Positions 8,751 to 18,563 of a DNA stretch of 64,000 bases are shown here, piece after piece. Within the stretch, counting starts at the first letter, position 1; each line of letters starts with the position of its first letter. Both the position numbers and the translations under genes were made by a program. The notes beneath the pieces were generated by a model, which saw only the letters and a program-made list of their open reading frames with translations, searched no databases and was not told the DNA's origin. The stretch comes from Amphritea japonica ATCC BAA-1530 (GTDB lineage: Bacteria > Pseudomonadota > Gammaproteobacteria > Pseudomonadales > Balneatricaceae): assembly GCF_016592435.1 (NCBI RefSeq), contig NZ_AP014545.1, positions 1,558,693-1,622,692 on the forward strand. The letters run 5' to 3'.

Positions 8751-9656
8751 ATGAAAGTTCTTATCAGTGGCGCGACTGGCTTTATCGGTCGTCATCTTGT
8801 ACCAAGATTACTGGAGCATAGTCACGAACTGGTGGTCTGGAGTCGTTCTGAGAGCAAAGCGAGAGGGCTATTTGGCGATTCAATAAAGGTTATTACCGAT
8901 CTGTCACAGATTGATAGCGGTGATCATATTGAAGGCATTATCAATCTGGCGGGAGAAGGTATTGCAGACAAACGCTGGAGCGATGAGCGTAAGCAGTTGC
9001 TACTTGAAAGCCGTATCGAGACCACCGCAGCATTGGTTGATCTGGTTAAACGTTTGGAGTGTAATCCGGATGTGCTGATCAGTGGATCTGCTATTGGTTA
9101 TTATGGTTGTCGTAGTGATGATCTGGAATTGAATGAACGGGGCGAAGTCGTTGATGATTATACCCATCAGCTGTGTAAACAGTGGGAAACGACGGCACTT
9201 AAAGCGCAGGCGTTTGGTGTGCGTGTTTGTTTAATCAGAACGGGGATTGTATTGGGTGAGGGTGGTGCGTTATCAAAGATGTTGCCGGCTTTCCGCTTAG
9301 GTCTTGGAGGGCCTATTGCGCGGGGGACTCAGTGGATGTCCTGGATTCATATTGATGATCAGGTAGAGATTATCAATATGATGTTGTCCCAGCTACAGTT
9401 TGCCGGGGCCTATAATCTGACCGCGCCGGGTGCGGTGACGAATGAGGAGTTTACCCGGGAATTGGCTTCAGCCATTAACCGCCCCGCCTGGTTTCGTGTT
9501 CCCGCTGCCATGCTGGAGTTATTGCTGGGAGATGGCAGTGAACTACTGATCCGGGGTCAGAGGGTCTATCCGGAGAGATTATTAGAGGCTAATTATAAGT
9601 TTGCATTCCCCGATCTGGCATCGGCCCTGCATCAGGTACTTGAACCCTCAGACTAA
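8751..9656 (+). CDS. TIGR01777 family epimerase/oxidoreductase (YfcH-like)
   Basis: This is a short-chain dehydrogenase-like NAD(P)-binding protein of 301 residues. The Rossmann motif GATGFIG is at residues 7-13, INLAGEGIADKRW follows the nucleotide-binding sheet, and SGSAIGYYG contains the family Ser/Tyr region. The C-terminal DUF1731 segment ends the protein. The longest frame opens at a TTG at 8724, but an AGGGGG site at 8739-8744 sits 6 nt before the ATG at 8751, which starts exactly at MKVLISGATG. The substrate of the family is unknown. It diverges from ribE and converges on batD. Confidence 0.88.
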   Translation: MKVLISGATGFIGRHLVPRLLEHSHELVVWSRSESKARGLFGDSIKVITDLSQIDSGDHIEGIINLAGEGIADKRWSDERKQLLLESRIETTAALVDLVKRLECNPDVLISGSAIGYYGCRSDDLELNERGEVVDDYTHQLCKQWETTALKAQAFGVRVCLIRTGIVLGEGGALSKMLPAFRLGLGGPIARGTQWMSWIHIDDQVEIINMMLSQLQFAGAYNLTAPGAVTNEEFTRELASAINRPAWFRVPAAMLELLLGDGSELLIRGQRVYPERLLEANYKFAFPDLASALHQVLEPSD

Positions 9657-9669
9657 CCCTGGCGAAAAC

Positions 9670-11352
9670 TTACGCCTGGGGCTTCAGTTGATTTTCCCTG
9701 ATATGCATCAGTGCTGAGGCTAACAGATCGCCAGACCAGGGGCCGGCTTCGGAGCCACTGATGTAGCTTTCCATATCGATCAATAGCAGCTCGAGTGTTT
9801 TACTGTTGTTTAACTCACTCAGGTCAAGGCTGTTGTTAAACTGGATGTGTGGCCAGAATAAACGCGCCCATTCCAGCATCAATAGCCGCGCTTCCAGCGG
9901 CGTATCATTATTACAAGCATCCAGAGCCTGACTGAAAGCCAGTTGTTCTGCTTTTAATATTTGATTCAGCTTGTCACTGTCATTTATCGGAGGGGTTTGC
10001 GTGGGAGGTGACGGTTCGCTTTGCTGATTTTTCTGAGCGGGTTGTTTACGTCGTTGAGATGAAAAGCTATAGAGCCAGCCCAGGGACGTTATGATTGCTA
10101 CTGATGCTAATAGCCATACAAGCAGACGTACGCTGCCGTTAGTTTCAGTGTTTGCGGTGGTATCGACTGACCGTTCTTTGTCCGCCTGATCTGTTTCAGC
10201 CGCTGGTGCAGGAGCATCAGCCAGAGGTTCATTTCTTGGAGAGGCCGGTTCTACTCTCAGTACTATCTGGGGCAGACTGGCCTTTTCACTTTTATCCAGC
10301 GTCAGATTCCACCAGGGAATTGTGATCGCCGGAAGAGTGACTTCTCCTCGTTCAACAGGGGTGATGCGCACGGTTTCCGTCCGACTGCTGATGATACCTT
10401 TTACGGTGTTTTTTTGTTCCAGCTGGACATCTTCCACCTCGATAGTGGCCAGTTCATTGCGTAGAGAGATCAAAGACGGTAGTTGCTCTGCCAATAGGCC
10501 CTCCGCTGTGATTTTCAACGTGCGAGTCTGACTCTCTCCTACCGTCAGGTGGTTGGGAGACTGTGTCAGATCTTCCAGTGAGAGCTTGCTGGATGGAAGC
10601 CAGTAACCGCGAATCTTTTGGCTAGGCTGAGGCAGTACATCAATAAAAATAGGCTCTGAGTTTAATTCCGGGGTGCCTGGTCCGGCGCTAAAATGAGCGG
10701 CGGGTATTGAGAGTTGTCCTGCTTGTTGGGGAAAGAGAGCGTAGTTTTGTTCGACAACCTTATAGGTCTGACCGTTAATTTCACGGGTGTATTGCTGTTT
10801 CTCACCTAACGGCACAATCTCAGTGTCGGGTATTAAAGGTTCCGAGAGAGAAGCCATCGGTGGCAGGTCGTCGAGATGGAACAGGCGCTGACTATAGAGA
10901 ACCTGGCTGCCCTGATAGACCTCGTAGCCATCAACGGCACTCTCTAAATAGGCGTCATTACTGATTATCGCCGCCGCTCCGGTTTCCCCGGCGACAGTGA
11001 TCAATAAAGGTTGACTGAATTCATTATTAAACTGAAGAGGCGGTATCTGCAATTCGCCTGAGTGTCTTGGTCTGAGCAGAATTTGCCAGCGCGTCGTGTA
11101 TTGATTTTCTCCGTTCGCAAAGCTGGAAACTGTCATCTGCTTACTTCCGAGAAAATGGAAGTCACGGGTCAGGGGAGAAAAGTCCGGGCGGCCAGATGCT
11201 CTTTGATCTACTTCAACGGTGAGGCGAAGTGTTTCACCCTCTGCGACTGAGTAACGATCTGAAAAGACACTGACCTGAGCTAGAACCGGTAGAGCGATAA
11301 GTGCAATAAATCCGGCAAGGGTGCTACGGGCTGGATGAAACAGAAACGACAT
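9670..11352 (-). CDS. BatD family protein
   Basis: This protein of about 560 residues has an N-terminal signal peptide (MSFLFHPARSTLAGF followed by a hydrophobic run ending PVLAQ), several beta-rich extracytoplasmic domains, and one membrane helix at about residues 414-435, followed by a Gln/Pro-rich cytoplasmic tail. SVFSDRYSVAEGETLRLTVE right after the signal is typical of BatD ('oxygen tolerance') proteins. A TTG 39 bp upstream would lengthen it; the ATG at 11352 gives a cleaner signal peptide, with a GGAG somewhat far upstream. BatD usually lies with MoxR, BatA and BatB; here it stands alone, about 6 kb from the MoxR-DUF58 genes. Its role is probably envelope stress related. Confidence 0.85.
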   Translation of the reverse strand: MSFLFHPARSTLAGFIALIALPVLAQVSVFSDRYSVAEGETLRLTVEVDQRASGRPDFSPLTRDFHFLGSKQMTVSSFANGENQYTTRWQILLRPRHSGELQIPPLQFNNEFSQPLLITVAGETGAAAIISNDAYLESAVDGYEVYQGSQVLYSQRLFHLDDLPPMASLSEPLIPDTEIVPLGEKQQYTREINGQTYKVVEQNYALFPQQAGQLSIPAAHFSAGPGTPELNSEPIFIDVLPQPSQKIRGYWLPSSKLSLEDLTQSPNHLTVGESQTRTLKITAEGLLAEQLPSLISLRNELATIEVEDVQLEQKNTVKGIISSRTETVRITPVERGEVTLPAITIPWWNLTLDKSEKASLPQIVLRVEPASPRNEPLADAPAPAAETDQADKERSVDTTANTETNGSVRLLVWLLASVAIITSLGWLYSFSSQRRKQPAQKNQQSEPSPPTQTPPINDSDKLNQILKAEQLAFSQALDACNNDTPLEARLLMLEWARLFWPHIQFNNSLDLSELNNSKTLELLLIDMESYISGSEAGPWSGDLLASALMHIRENQLKPQA

Positions 11353-11593
11353 AAGCGGGTTTATCTCCGGTTTTCCGGTCTCAATATGCAAAGGCTAAAA
11401 CGTTATGTAGTAATAACACCAGCCGATAGTTAGCTTAATAGGCTGAATGAGTGACAGTTACTTATTTCAGCAACCTTAGCATAACTGAATAATATGCTTA
11501 AAAGATATATTTCGGCCATCATAACCTGTTGTTTTTACTATACTCAGATAGGACGTCATTCAGGCGTTTGCCTGCCTTTAGTAAGGGGGATAT

Positions 11594-14500
11594 ATGGCTC
11601 TTGGGCTCCGTGAAACGCGAATGGCATTACTGGCATCGCTTACCCATCAGATTAAAACCCGGTTAACGGGTAAACGAGCGAGGCAGGTTCAGGCCTTCGC
11701 TGACTGTTTCTATGCTACTTGTACTGATGAAGATATAGCTCACTGGCGAAGCGAGGACCTTTATGGAGCAACTCTGTATGCCTGGGAGTTTCTTCAGGAA
11801 CATAACTCTGAACAGCCAAAGGTCAGGGTATTTAATCCTGATTTTGAACAACATGGATGGCAGTCTGCACATACGATAGTGCAAGTATTGAGTGATGATC
11901 TGCCGTTTACGATGGATTCTATTCGTGTCGAGCTTAGTCGCCGTCATCTGGGTATTCATGGTGTTCATAACTCAGTCTTGAGTTTGAAAAGAGACGGCAA
12001 TAAGTTGTTCTCTGATTTCCTTAGCAGTACCAGTCGCTCGAAGAACGTACGCCATGAAACCCTGATTACACTGGAGATTGATCGACATACGGATCCGGAG
12101 CTGCTGATTGATCTGCAAGCGGATTTAGATGATGTTTTATATCAGGTCGCCGTTGTCGTAAACGATTTTGAGCCGATGCTCGGTAACATTGATGAACTGC
12201 TATCAATGTATGATCAGATTAAAGCAGACAAGCGGCCTGCGGGGCTGGCTGAAACACGGGAGTTTGTGCGCTGGTTGAAGTTGCATTTTACCTTTCTTGG
12301 TTACGATGAATATCAACTGGTTAACAAAGGCGATGAAGCGTTAGCGCTGGTTATGGGTAGTCAGAAAGGGCAGCTTAAGTACTGTGATGAGTATTGCCGG
12401 GCTGAATTGGTCGATGATTCTCTCCGCGAGAATGCGCCCTTTACATTGATTCCTGATCTGCTTTCATTTACTAAGTCACCCAGTAAATCCCGCGTTCACC
12501 GACCTGCTTATCCTGATTACATCATCCTGAAACGCTTCGATAAGATGGGGCGTGTGACGGGCGAAAGTCGCTTTCTGGGTTTGTATACATCCGAGGTGTA
12601 CATCGGTAACTCTCGTCAGATTCCGGTTGTCAGAGAGAAAGTGGCTGCTGTTCTGGCCCGGTCTGAGCGCCATGAAAATGGGCATGACTGGAAAGAGTTG
12701 CAACAGATTCTTGAAGTACATCCCAGAGATGATCTGTTTCAGGCGAGTATTGATGAACTTTATGAAACAACAATCGCTATCTTACATATTCATGAACGCC
12801 GCCAGATTCGCCTTTTCTTACGACGTGATCCATTTGGGCAGTATGTTTCCTGCCTGTTATATGCGCCTCGTGATGTCTATAGCACTGAATTCCGGTTACG
12901 GGCTGAGCAGACCCTGCTTACTGAGTTGAACTGTAATCGCGCGGAGTTTAATACCTATTTTTCAGAGTCCATTCTGGCCCGGACACACTTTATTCTACGC
13001 AGTAATCAGACGATTCCACACGAGATTGATGTGGAAGGGTTGCAGCAAAAGGTTCGTCAGGCTGCCCGAAGCTGGTCGGATGAACTTTATGGTTCATTGA
13101 TCGAGGCGTTAGGTGAAGAGATGGGAATTGTCGTCTTCAATCGCTTTGGCCGAGGATTTCCATCTAGCTATAAAGAGGATTTTCCAGCACGTACTGCGGT
13201 AGTTGATATTCAGCATATGGAGAAGCTGAACAATGATAATCAACTCTCATTAAGTTTCTACCGTGCGTTGGAAACACCGGACGCCAGTTTCAATTGCAAA
13301 CTTTTCAACCTGGGAGCGCCGCTACCTCTGTCTGATGTATTACCTATACTCGAGAATCTGGGTTTGCGGGTTATTGATGAGCATCCTTATGCCATCAATA
13401 GCGATCAGAATACGGTTTGGGTTCATGATTTCAGTTTGCAGAGCAGTATGGCTATACGGCATGCCCCGCAGGATATGAAAGAGGCTTTTCAGGACGCCTT
13501 TATGCAGATCTGGGGCGGTCATGTAACGAATGATAAATTGAATAGATTAGTACTGATGGCAGGCCTGACCTGGCGTCAGGTTGATCTTTTACGCGCCTAT
13601 GGAGCCTATTTGAAACAGATACGCTTTCCGCTGACGGGTAGCGCGATAAATAATACGCTCACAGCGCACAGTAAAATCGCTGAACAACTGGTTGCTTTTT
13701 TTGACGCACGTTTCAATCCTGATCGGGAGGGGGGAGCAGAGACCGCTGAGCTTGAACAGCCTCTTTTAGCTAGCCTTGATCAGGTTGAGGGGCTGAATGA
13801 TGATAAAATTATCCGCCAGTTTATTGCTGTGATTAAAGCCACTCTGCGTACAAATTTTTATCAGTTTAAGGCGTCGTCAGGGAACAAACCTTATCTGGCC
13901 CTTAAATTAAATCCGGCAGATATACCCAATATCCCACAACCTTGTCCTGTGTATGAAGTATTTGTCTTCTCGGCGCGATTTGAAGGTGTTCATTTGCGGG
14001 GAGGAAAGGTTGCCAGGGGTGGTTTACGCTGGTCAGATCGCTATGAAGATTATCGTACAGAGGTGCTGGGGCTGGTAAAAGCGCAACAGGTGAAAAATTC
14101 AGTCATTGTGCCTGTCGGGGCTAAGGGTGGCTTTGTCGCAAAGCGTCTGCAGGTGGAGATGACCCGGGATGAAACGCAGCGTGAGGGAGTAGAGTGTTAC
14201 CGGCAATTTATCAGTGCGCTGCTTGATCTGACTGATAACCTGGCCGATGGCGTGGTTATTTCGCCAGATAATATGATTCGTTACGATGTGGAGGACCCTT
14301 ATCTGGTTGTTGCTGCGGACAAAGGGACAGCAACCTTTTCTGATATTGCTAATGAAATTGCCGCGGAGTATCACTTCTGGCTGGATGATGCGTTTGCCTC
14401 CGGAGGCAGTCAGGGGTATGACCATAAAAAAATGGGTATTACCGCGAAGGGCGCATGGGTTTCTGTTGAGCGCCATTTCCGGGAGCTGGGTGTCAATGTG

Positions 14501-16408
14501 GCTGAAACCGATTTTAATGTCATCGGTGTGGGGGATATGTCTGGCGATGTGTTCGGTAATGGGATGTTGCTTTCAAAGCATATCCGATTGCAGGCGGCCT
14601 TTAATCACCAGCATATCTTCATCGACCCCTCTCCAGATACGGCGCGAAGCTGGCATGAGCGTGAGCGGCTTTTCAAACTCCCCCGATCGGGCTGGAATGA
14701 TTATGATAAGGAGTTGATATCTACAGGGGGAGGCGTGTTTAATCGCAGTGCTAAATCAGTCCTGATTAGCGCTGAAATGAAACGTGCATTTGATATTAAA
14801 GAGGAACGTTTACCCCCCAATGAGCTGATATCGCGCTTGTTATGTGCTCCGGTTGATCTGTTGTGGAATGGGGGTATCGGTACGTATATCAAAGCCAGTT
14901 ACGAAACCCATGAGGAGGTAGGTGATAAGGCTAACGATGGATTGCGTGTCGATGCCCGTGATCTGCTTTGCCGGGTGATTGGAGAGGGGGGAAATCTGGG
15001 TGTTACTCAACAGGCGAGAATGGAGTATGCCAGTAATTTCGGCCGCGTGAATACCGATTTTATTGATAATGCGGCGGGGGTTGATTGCTCTGATCATGAG
15101 GTCAATATCAAAATATTGCTTAATGATGTATTAGATAACGGCGATCTTACACAGAAGCAACGCAACCTGCTGCTCCATGAAATGACGGATGATATTAGTG
15201 TCAGGGTGTTGACGAATAATTATCGTCAGGTTCAGGCTATCAGCCTGGAGCTGGTCCATGCGGTTAACGGAATGGGGGAGAACCGGCGGTACATTCAGGA
15301 TCTCGAACAGCGAGGGCAGCTAAATCGTCAGCTGGAGTTTCTGCCTGATGATGAGGTTTTGTCAGAGCGGCAGGCGGTTGGTGCAGGACTTACCCGGCCT
15401 GAGATAGCGGTACTTGTTTCATATAGTAAGGGCGAACTTAAGCAGTTGTTATTGAACTCACCGGCGCCTGATGTTCCTTTTCTTGCAGGGGAACTGATGA
15501 CCGCTTTTCCTCAGCGCCTGGTTGACGCTTATCCATTATTCTTACAACAACATCCATTGAAAAGGGAGATTATAGCCACTCAGTTAGCCAATAATATGGT
15601 TAATTATATGGGATTTAAATTTGTTGACCGCTTACGGTCATCCACCCGGTCAGAGATTGACCGTATCGCACGTGCATATGTGTTAGCGCGAGAGGTGTTT
15701 GATCTGCAAAGTATTTGGCAGAAAATAGAGGCGCTTGATTACCAGGTAGATGCGAACATACAGCTGACAATGATGAATGAACTCCAGTATCTAGTCCGCA
15801 GGGCTACCCGTTGGTTTGTCGTGAATCGCAGTGAAAATGACACGGTCTGTCTACAAGAGGTTGAACTTTATCGTGCGACAATCAGTGAAATAGCGGGTCA
15901 GTTTGGCGGATACCTCTGTGGACAGCCAAAACAGGACTGGCATGAAGCCTACGAGCTTTTTGTCGATGCCAGAGTGCCTGATGAGTTAGCGGCGATGATT
16001 GCCGGTACCCGGTGCTTATATACGGTGTTGAGTATCATCGATGTGGCCGGTTCGAATGATCAACCGGTTGAGCGGGTTGCTGAAGTGATGTTTCGGGTCG
16101 GGGAAGTGTTACAACTTCACTGGCTAAGCGCTCGGCTGAATAAGCTGGAACGGGGAAGTCAGTGGCAATCACTGGCACGGGAGTCGTTTCGTGATGATAT
16201 TGATAATCAACAGCGAGTCATCGTTGCGACAGTCCTTCGGTATACATCAGAGGGTGATGCCCTGGAGACCTGGATGACACAGCATGAGCAACCCCTGCTA
16301 CGCTGGCAACAACTTGTTAGTGAGCTGAAAGTGGCAGAGAGACCGGATTATGCCATGTATACTGTGACAATCGCAGAACTGGTGGAATTGGGGCGAAGCT
16401 GTCAGTAA
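11594..16408 (+). CDS. gdhB: NAD-specific glutamate dehydrogenase, large (about 180 kDa) type
   Basis: This 1604-residue protein matches the length of the large bacterial NAD-GDH (GDH2/gdhB) family, which oxidises glutamate to 2-oxoglutarate and ammonium for catabolism. The long N-terminal half carries ACT-like regulatory regions (for example FTMDSIRVELSRR). The catalytic dehydrogenase domain lies in the middle, around residues 790-1170. It contains VARGGLRWSDRYEDYRTEVL, the lysine-bearing VPVGAKGGFV and the nucleotide-binding GVGDMSGDVFGNGML. A helical C-terminal region follows. The ATG has a strong AAGGGGGA site 5 nt upstream. A DUF2835 gene follows, a pairing also seen in Pseudomonas. Confidence 0.96.
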   Translation: MALGLRETRMALLASLTHQIKTRLTGKRARQVQAFADCFYATCTDEDIAHWRSEDLYGATLYAWEFLQEHNSEQPKVRVFNPDFEQHGWQSAHTIVQVLSDDLPFTMDSIRVELSRRHLGIHGVHNSVLSLKRDGNKLFSDFLSSTSRSKNVRHETLITLEIDRHTDPELLIDLQADLDDVLYQVAVVVNDFEPMLGNIDELLSMYDQIKADKRPAGLAETREFVRWLKLHFTFLGYDEYQLVNKGDEALALVMGSQKGQLKYCDEYCRAELVDDSLRENAPFTLIPDLLSFTKSPSKSRVHRPAYPDYIILKRFDKMGRVTGESRFLGLYTSEVYIGNSRQIPVVREKVAAVLARSERHENGHDWKELQQILEVHPRDDLFQASIDELYETTIAILHIHERRQIRLFLRRDPFGQYVSCLLYAPRDVYSTEFRLRAEQTLLTELNCNRAEFNTYFSESILARTHFILRSNQTIPHEIDVEGLQQKVRQAARSWSDELYGSLIEALGEEMGIVVFNRFGRGFPSSYKEDFPARTAVVDIQHMEKLNNDNQLSLSFYRALETPDASFNCKLFNLGAPLPLSDVLPILENLGLRVIDEHPYAINSDQNTVWVHDFSLQSSMAIRHAPQDMKEAFQDAFMQIWGGHVTNDKLNRLVLMAGLTWRQVDLLRAYGAYLKQIRFPLTGSAINNTLTAHSKIAEQLVAFFDARFNPDREGGAETAELEQPLLASLDQVEGLNDDKIIRQFIAVIKATLRTNFYQFKASSGNKPYLALKLNPADIPNIPQPCPVYEVFVFSARFEGVHLRGGKVARGGLRWSDRYEDYRTEVLGLVKAQQVKNSVIVPVGAKGGFVAKRLQVEMTRDETQREGVECYRQFISALLDLTDNLADGVVISPDNMIRYDVEDPYLVVAADKGTATFSDIANEIAAEYHFWLDDAFASGGSQGYDHKKMGITAKGAWVSVERHFRELGVNVAETDFNVIGVGDMSGDVFGNGMLLSKHIRLQAAFNHQHIFIDPSPDTARSWHERERLFKLPRSGWNDYDKELISTGGGVFNRSAKSVLISAEMKRAFDIKEERLPPNELISRLLCAPVDLLWNGGIGTYIKASYETHEEVGDKANDGLRVDARDLLCRVIGEGGNLGVTQQARMEYASNFGRVNTDFIDNAAGVDCSDHEVNIKILLNDVLDNGDLTQKQRNLLLHEMTDDISVRVLTNNYRQVQAISLELVHAVNGMGENRRYIQDLEQRGQLNRQLEFLPDDEVLSERQAVGAGLTRPEIAVLVSYSKGELKQLLLNSPAPDVPFLAGELMTAFPQRLVDAYPLFLQQHPLKREIIATQLANNMVNYMGFKFVDRLRSSTRSEIDRIARAYVLAREVFDLQSIWQKIEALDYQVDANIQLTMMNELQYLVRRATRWFVVNRSENDTVCLQEVELYRATISEIAGQFGGYLCGQPKQDWHEAYELFVDARVPDELAAMIAGTRCLYTVLSIIDVAGSNDQPVERVAEVMFRVGEVLQLHWLSARLNKLERGSQWQSLARESFRDDIDNQQRVIVATVLRYTSEGDALETWMTQHEQPLLRWQQLVSELKVAERPDYAMYTVTIAELVELGRSCQ

Positions 16409-16466
16409 GATAGCCGACCATACACCGGGGATTGTCTCCTTCTATTAACTTAGTCCAGATATATAT

Positions 16467-16685
16467 ATGCAGCAGGTTATTGTCGATATTAATTTATCTT
16501 CAGAAGAGTATCTGGCCCATTATCAACAACGGGTCAATGAAGTTATTGCGGTTAGCCGGGATGGGCGGCGAATTAAGTTTCCTACATCCTTATTGCAACC
16601 TTACCTTTTACATAATGGCATTCATGGCTGTTTTCGGATAAGTTTCACCGATTCTGGCAAGTTCAACGCTATAGAGCGGCTCTGA
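16467..16685 (+). CDS. DUF2835 family small protein
   Basis: This 72-residue protein has the DUF2835 pattern: an N-terminal beta strand (VIVDINLSSEEYLAHY), a central SRDGRRIKFPTSLLQPYLLH, and a C-terminal GCFRISF ending in IERL. The family is small, cytoplasmic and of unknown function. It begins 58 bp after the glutamate dehydrogenase stop and ends just before the pyrD promoter, so it is probably co-transcribed with gdhB. An overlapping frame beginning at 16432 lacks any family resemblance and is not used. Confidence 0.88.
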   Translation: MQQVIVDINLSSEEYLAHYQQRVNEVIAVSRDGRRIKFPTSLLQPYLLHNGIHGCFRISFTDSGKFNAIERL

Positions 16686-16689
16686 TTTT

Positions 16690-16718
16690 TTTACAGCGCT
16701 GACTGCTTTGCATATAAT
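16690..16718 (+). promoter_or_regulatory. Sigma-70 promoter of pyrD
   Basis: TTTACA (16690-16695) and a perfect TATAAT (16713-16718) are separated by 17 nt, about 30 bp upstream of the pyrD start. The expected initiation zone is pyrimidine-rich (CCCGC). In E. coli, pyrD is controlled by pyrimidine-dependent start-site choice at a similar run; that parallel is inference. Confidence 0.75.
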
Positions 16719-16749
16719 GCCCGCACATTAATTCGACTAACGGAATCCC

Positions 16750-17781
16750 ATGCTCTATCAAGCTGCCCGATCTTTGATGTTTAAGCTCGATCCAGAAAAG
16801 GCTCACGACCTGTCTCTGAATGGTCTCAACCTGATGGCTAATCTGGGTTTGAGTTCTCTTTGTGCGACTAAATCGTTAAGTTCACCGGTTGAAGTGATGG
16901 GGATTCAGTTCCCAAATCCGGTCGGTCTGGCTGCGGGGCTGGATAAGAACGGAATCGCAATCGATGGGATGGCGGCACTTGGATTCGGTTTTGTTGAAGT
17001 CGGCACTGTGACACCTCGTCCCCAGCCCGGTAATCCTAAGCCAAGATTGTTCCGTATCCCTGAGCATCAGGCGATTATCAATCGGATGGGATTTAATAAC
17101 CAGGGTGTGGATACACTGTTGGCGAATATTGAAAAGAGTCGCTTTGATGGCGTGCTGGGTATCAACATTGGTAAGAACTTTGATACTCCGGTTGAGCAGG
17201 CGACGGATGACTACCTGATCAGCATGCGCAAAGTGTATGAAAAGGCATCCTATATCACGGTGAATGTTTCATCGCCGAATACACCGGGACTCCGCACCTT
17301 GCAGTTTGGTGATTCTCTCAATGAGTTGCTGGCAGCTCTGAAGACTGAACAGGCAAAACTTGCTCAACTGCATGGTAAGTATGTTCCTGTCGCAGTAAAA
17401 ATCGCACCAGACATGAATGAAGATGAGTTTGGGCTGGTTGCATCCGCCCTTAAGTCCTATGAAATGGATGGTGTGATTGCAACGAATACCACGCTGTCAC
17501 GTGAGGGGGTTGAAAACTCGCCTATATCAGCTGAAGCGGGGGGGCTAAGTGGAGTGCCTGTACGTAACGCTGCTACTAAGGCTATTCGGATTCTGGCGCG
17601 GGAATTAGATGGTGCGCTGCCTATTATCGGTGTAGGCGGTATTACTAATGGTTTTGATGCGGCAGAAAAAATAGAAGCAGGTGCTTCATTGGTTCAGGTT
17701 TATTCCGGGTTTATCTACCGTGGCCCTGAATTGATAACAGAGTCGGTTAAAGCCATTGCGGATCTTAAGCACAAGGGTTGA
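16750..17781 (+). CDS. pyrD: Dihydroorotate dehydrogenase (quinone), class 2
   Basis: This membrane-associated FMN enzyme of de novo pyrimidine synthesis oxidises dihydroorotate to orotate with quinone as acceptor; it has 343 residues (E. coli 336). An N-terminal amphipathic helix ([20 protein letters not shown]) is the class 2 membrane anchor. [10 protein letters not shown] begins the barrel, and [14 protein letters not shown] carries the catalytic serine region. The FMN phosphate site is [11 protein letters not shown] followed by [14 protein letters not shown] clear promoter precedes it and a terminator follows at 17827. The gene order pyrD, then convergent rmf, then rlmL is conserved in Pseudomonas. 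Confidence 0.97.
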   Translation: MLYQAARSLMFKLDPEKAHDLSLNGLNLMANLGLSSLCATKSLSSPVEVMGIQFPNPVGLAAGLDKNGIAIDGMAALGFGFVEVGTVTPRPQPGNPKPRLFRIPEHQAIINRMGFNNQGVDTLLANIEKSRFDGVLGINIGKNFDTPVEQATDDYLISMRKVYEKASYITVNVSSPNTPGLRTLQFGDSLNELLAALKTEQAKLAQLHGKYVPVAVKIAPDMNEDEFGLVASALKSYEMDGVIATNTTLSREGVENSPISAEAGGLSGVPVRNAATKAIRILARELDGALPIIGVGGITNGFDAAEKIEAGASLVQVYSGFIYRGPELITESVKAIADLKHKG

Positions 17782-17826
17782 AGCGTCGCTTTCTGAGTAA
17801 GGCAGTAACGACTTACAGGCATAAGA

Positions 17827-17852
17827 AAGGCTCCCTCAGGAGCCTTCTTTTT
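17827..17852 (+). terminator. Intrinsic terminator of pyrD
   Basis: AAGGCTCC and GGAGCCTT form an 8-bp stem with a CTCA loop, followed by CTTTTTG. It lies between the convergent pyrD and rmf genes and may serve both, because an A-run precedes the stem. Confidence 0.85.
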
Positions 17853-17888
17853 GTTCTATCCACACGTTACTCTGTAGTGGATCCGTAA

Positions 17889-18095
17889 TTAATGGAGAGA
17901 TGGGTTACTATTTATAGCTGAGACACCCGATTGACCATTCCAGTGAGCTTCCCGACCTTCTCGCCAGCCACTCATCCAGTGACTACGTAGATCTTGAACA
18001 TTAACTGGGCACTCGTCTCTTGATTTTCCGACGAGCCCGGCTTGAAAACCGCGGTTGAAAAGTACTGAAGAACGATCACGTTTTTGTCTCTTCAT
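17889..18095 (-). CDS. rmf: Ribosome modulation factor
   Basis: This 68-residue basic protein begins MKRQKRDRSSVLFNRGFQAG and carries CPVNVQDLRSHWMSGWREGR, matching RMF along its length (E. coli 55 residues). RMF binds 30S subunits in stationary phase and drives formation of 100S hibernating ribosome dimers. The frame is open for 15 more codons upstream, but the ATG at 18095 has AGAGG 7 nt before it and matches the family start. The last residues, rich in Ser/Asn, extend beyond the E. coli protein. Expression is presumably raised at slow growth, as in other species. Confidence 0.94.
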   Translation of the reverse strand: MKRQKRDRSSVLFNRGFQAGLVGKSRDECPVNVQDLRSHWMSGWREGREAHWNGQSGVSAINSNPSLH

Positions 18096-18361
18096 AAGAC
18101 AGCCTCTCTGGTTCTTATATTTTTCGATAGGTTGCTGCATGTGACGAGTTTAACAGTGAAATAGTGTTAGGTAATTTCAGTACATCCCTGCCTCTCAGCG
18201 AACCTGGTTTCTGTGACTCATTTGCTCCTGTTGTTTATGTTGCTTTATTGGATTTGATATATTGGCTATATCTCATAGTTTTTCAGTTGGACTATGAACT
18301 TCACAGAATTTCACAATGGCGGAAATATAATCGGGTGTGTAATTAAAAAAATATATTGAAG

Positions 18362-18384
18362 ATATAATTTTAATAGAATTATAT
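18362..18384. promoter_or_regulatory. AT-rich 8-bp dyad
   Basis: ATATAATT and AATTATAT are exact inverted copies separated by TTAATAG. It lies between rmf and rlmKL, about 270 bp upstream of the rmf start. The sequence is low in complexity, so chance is possible; a nucleoid-protein or regulator site is the alternative. Confidence 0.3.
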
Positions 18385-18504
18385 TTAACGCAACTGCAAA
18401 AATTGTTATGACTTCAATAGGTTGCGATCCATCTTTTAAACAGTCGAACCGGAGTGAAAAAAATTCACTTTAAAGACTATTATTTTGAATTCGAATCTTA
18501 GTCA

Positions 18505-18533
18505 TTGGTCTTAAAAGCGTTTGCCGTTAAGAT
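18505..18533 (+). promoter_or_regulatory. Probable sigma-70 promoter of rlmKL
   Basis: TTGGTC (18505-18510) and TAAGAT (18528-18533) with a 17-nt spacer lie 30 bp before the chosen rlmKL start. The match is fair rather than strong. Confidence 0.45.
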
Positions 18534-18563
18534 GCGCGTTCTTAATTGAGGTATTCCCTGCAT

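Larger units (their letters stand above)
18096..18563. other. AT-rich gap between rmf and rlmKL
   Basis: This 468-bp stretch must hold the divergent promoters of rmf and rlmKL. It is AT-rich in the middle and contains a perfect 8-bp inverted repeat at 18362-18384. A 60-codon frame at 18164 has no recognisable start signal or similarity and is not accepted as a gene. Confidence 0.6.

Noticed and set aside
16432-16641. Frame overlapping the DUF2835 gene
   Set aside because: Out of frame with the recognisable DUF2835 protein and without similarity of its own.
18164-18346. 60-codon frame in the rmf-rlmKL gap
   Set aside because: Non-ATG start without a ribosome-binding site, in AT-rich sequence; the hydrophobic stretch is likely chance.
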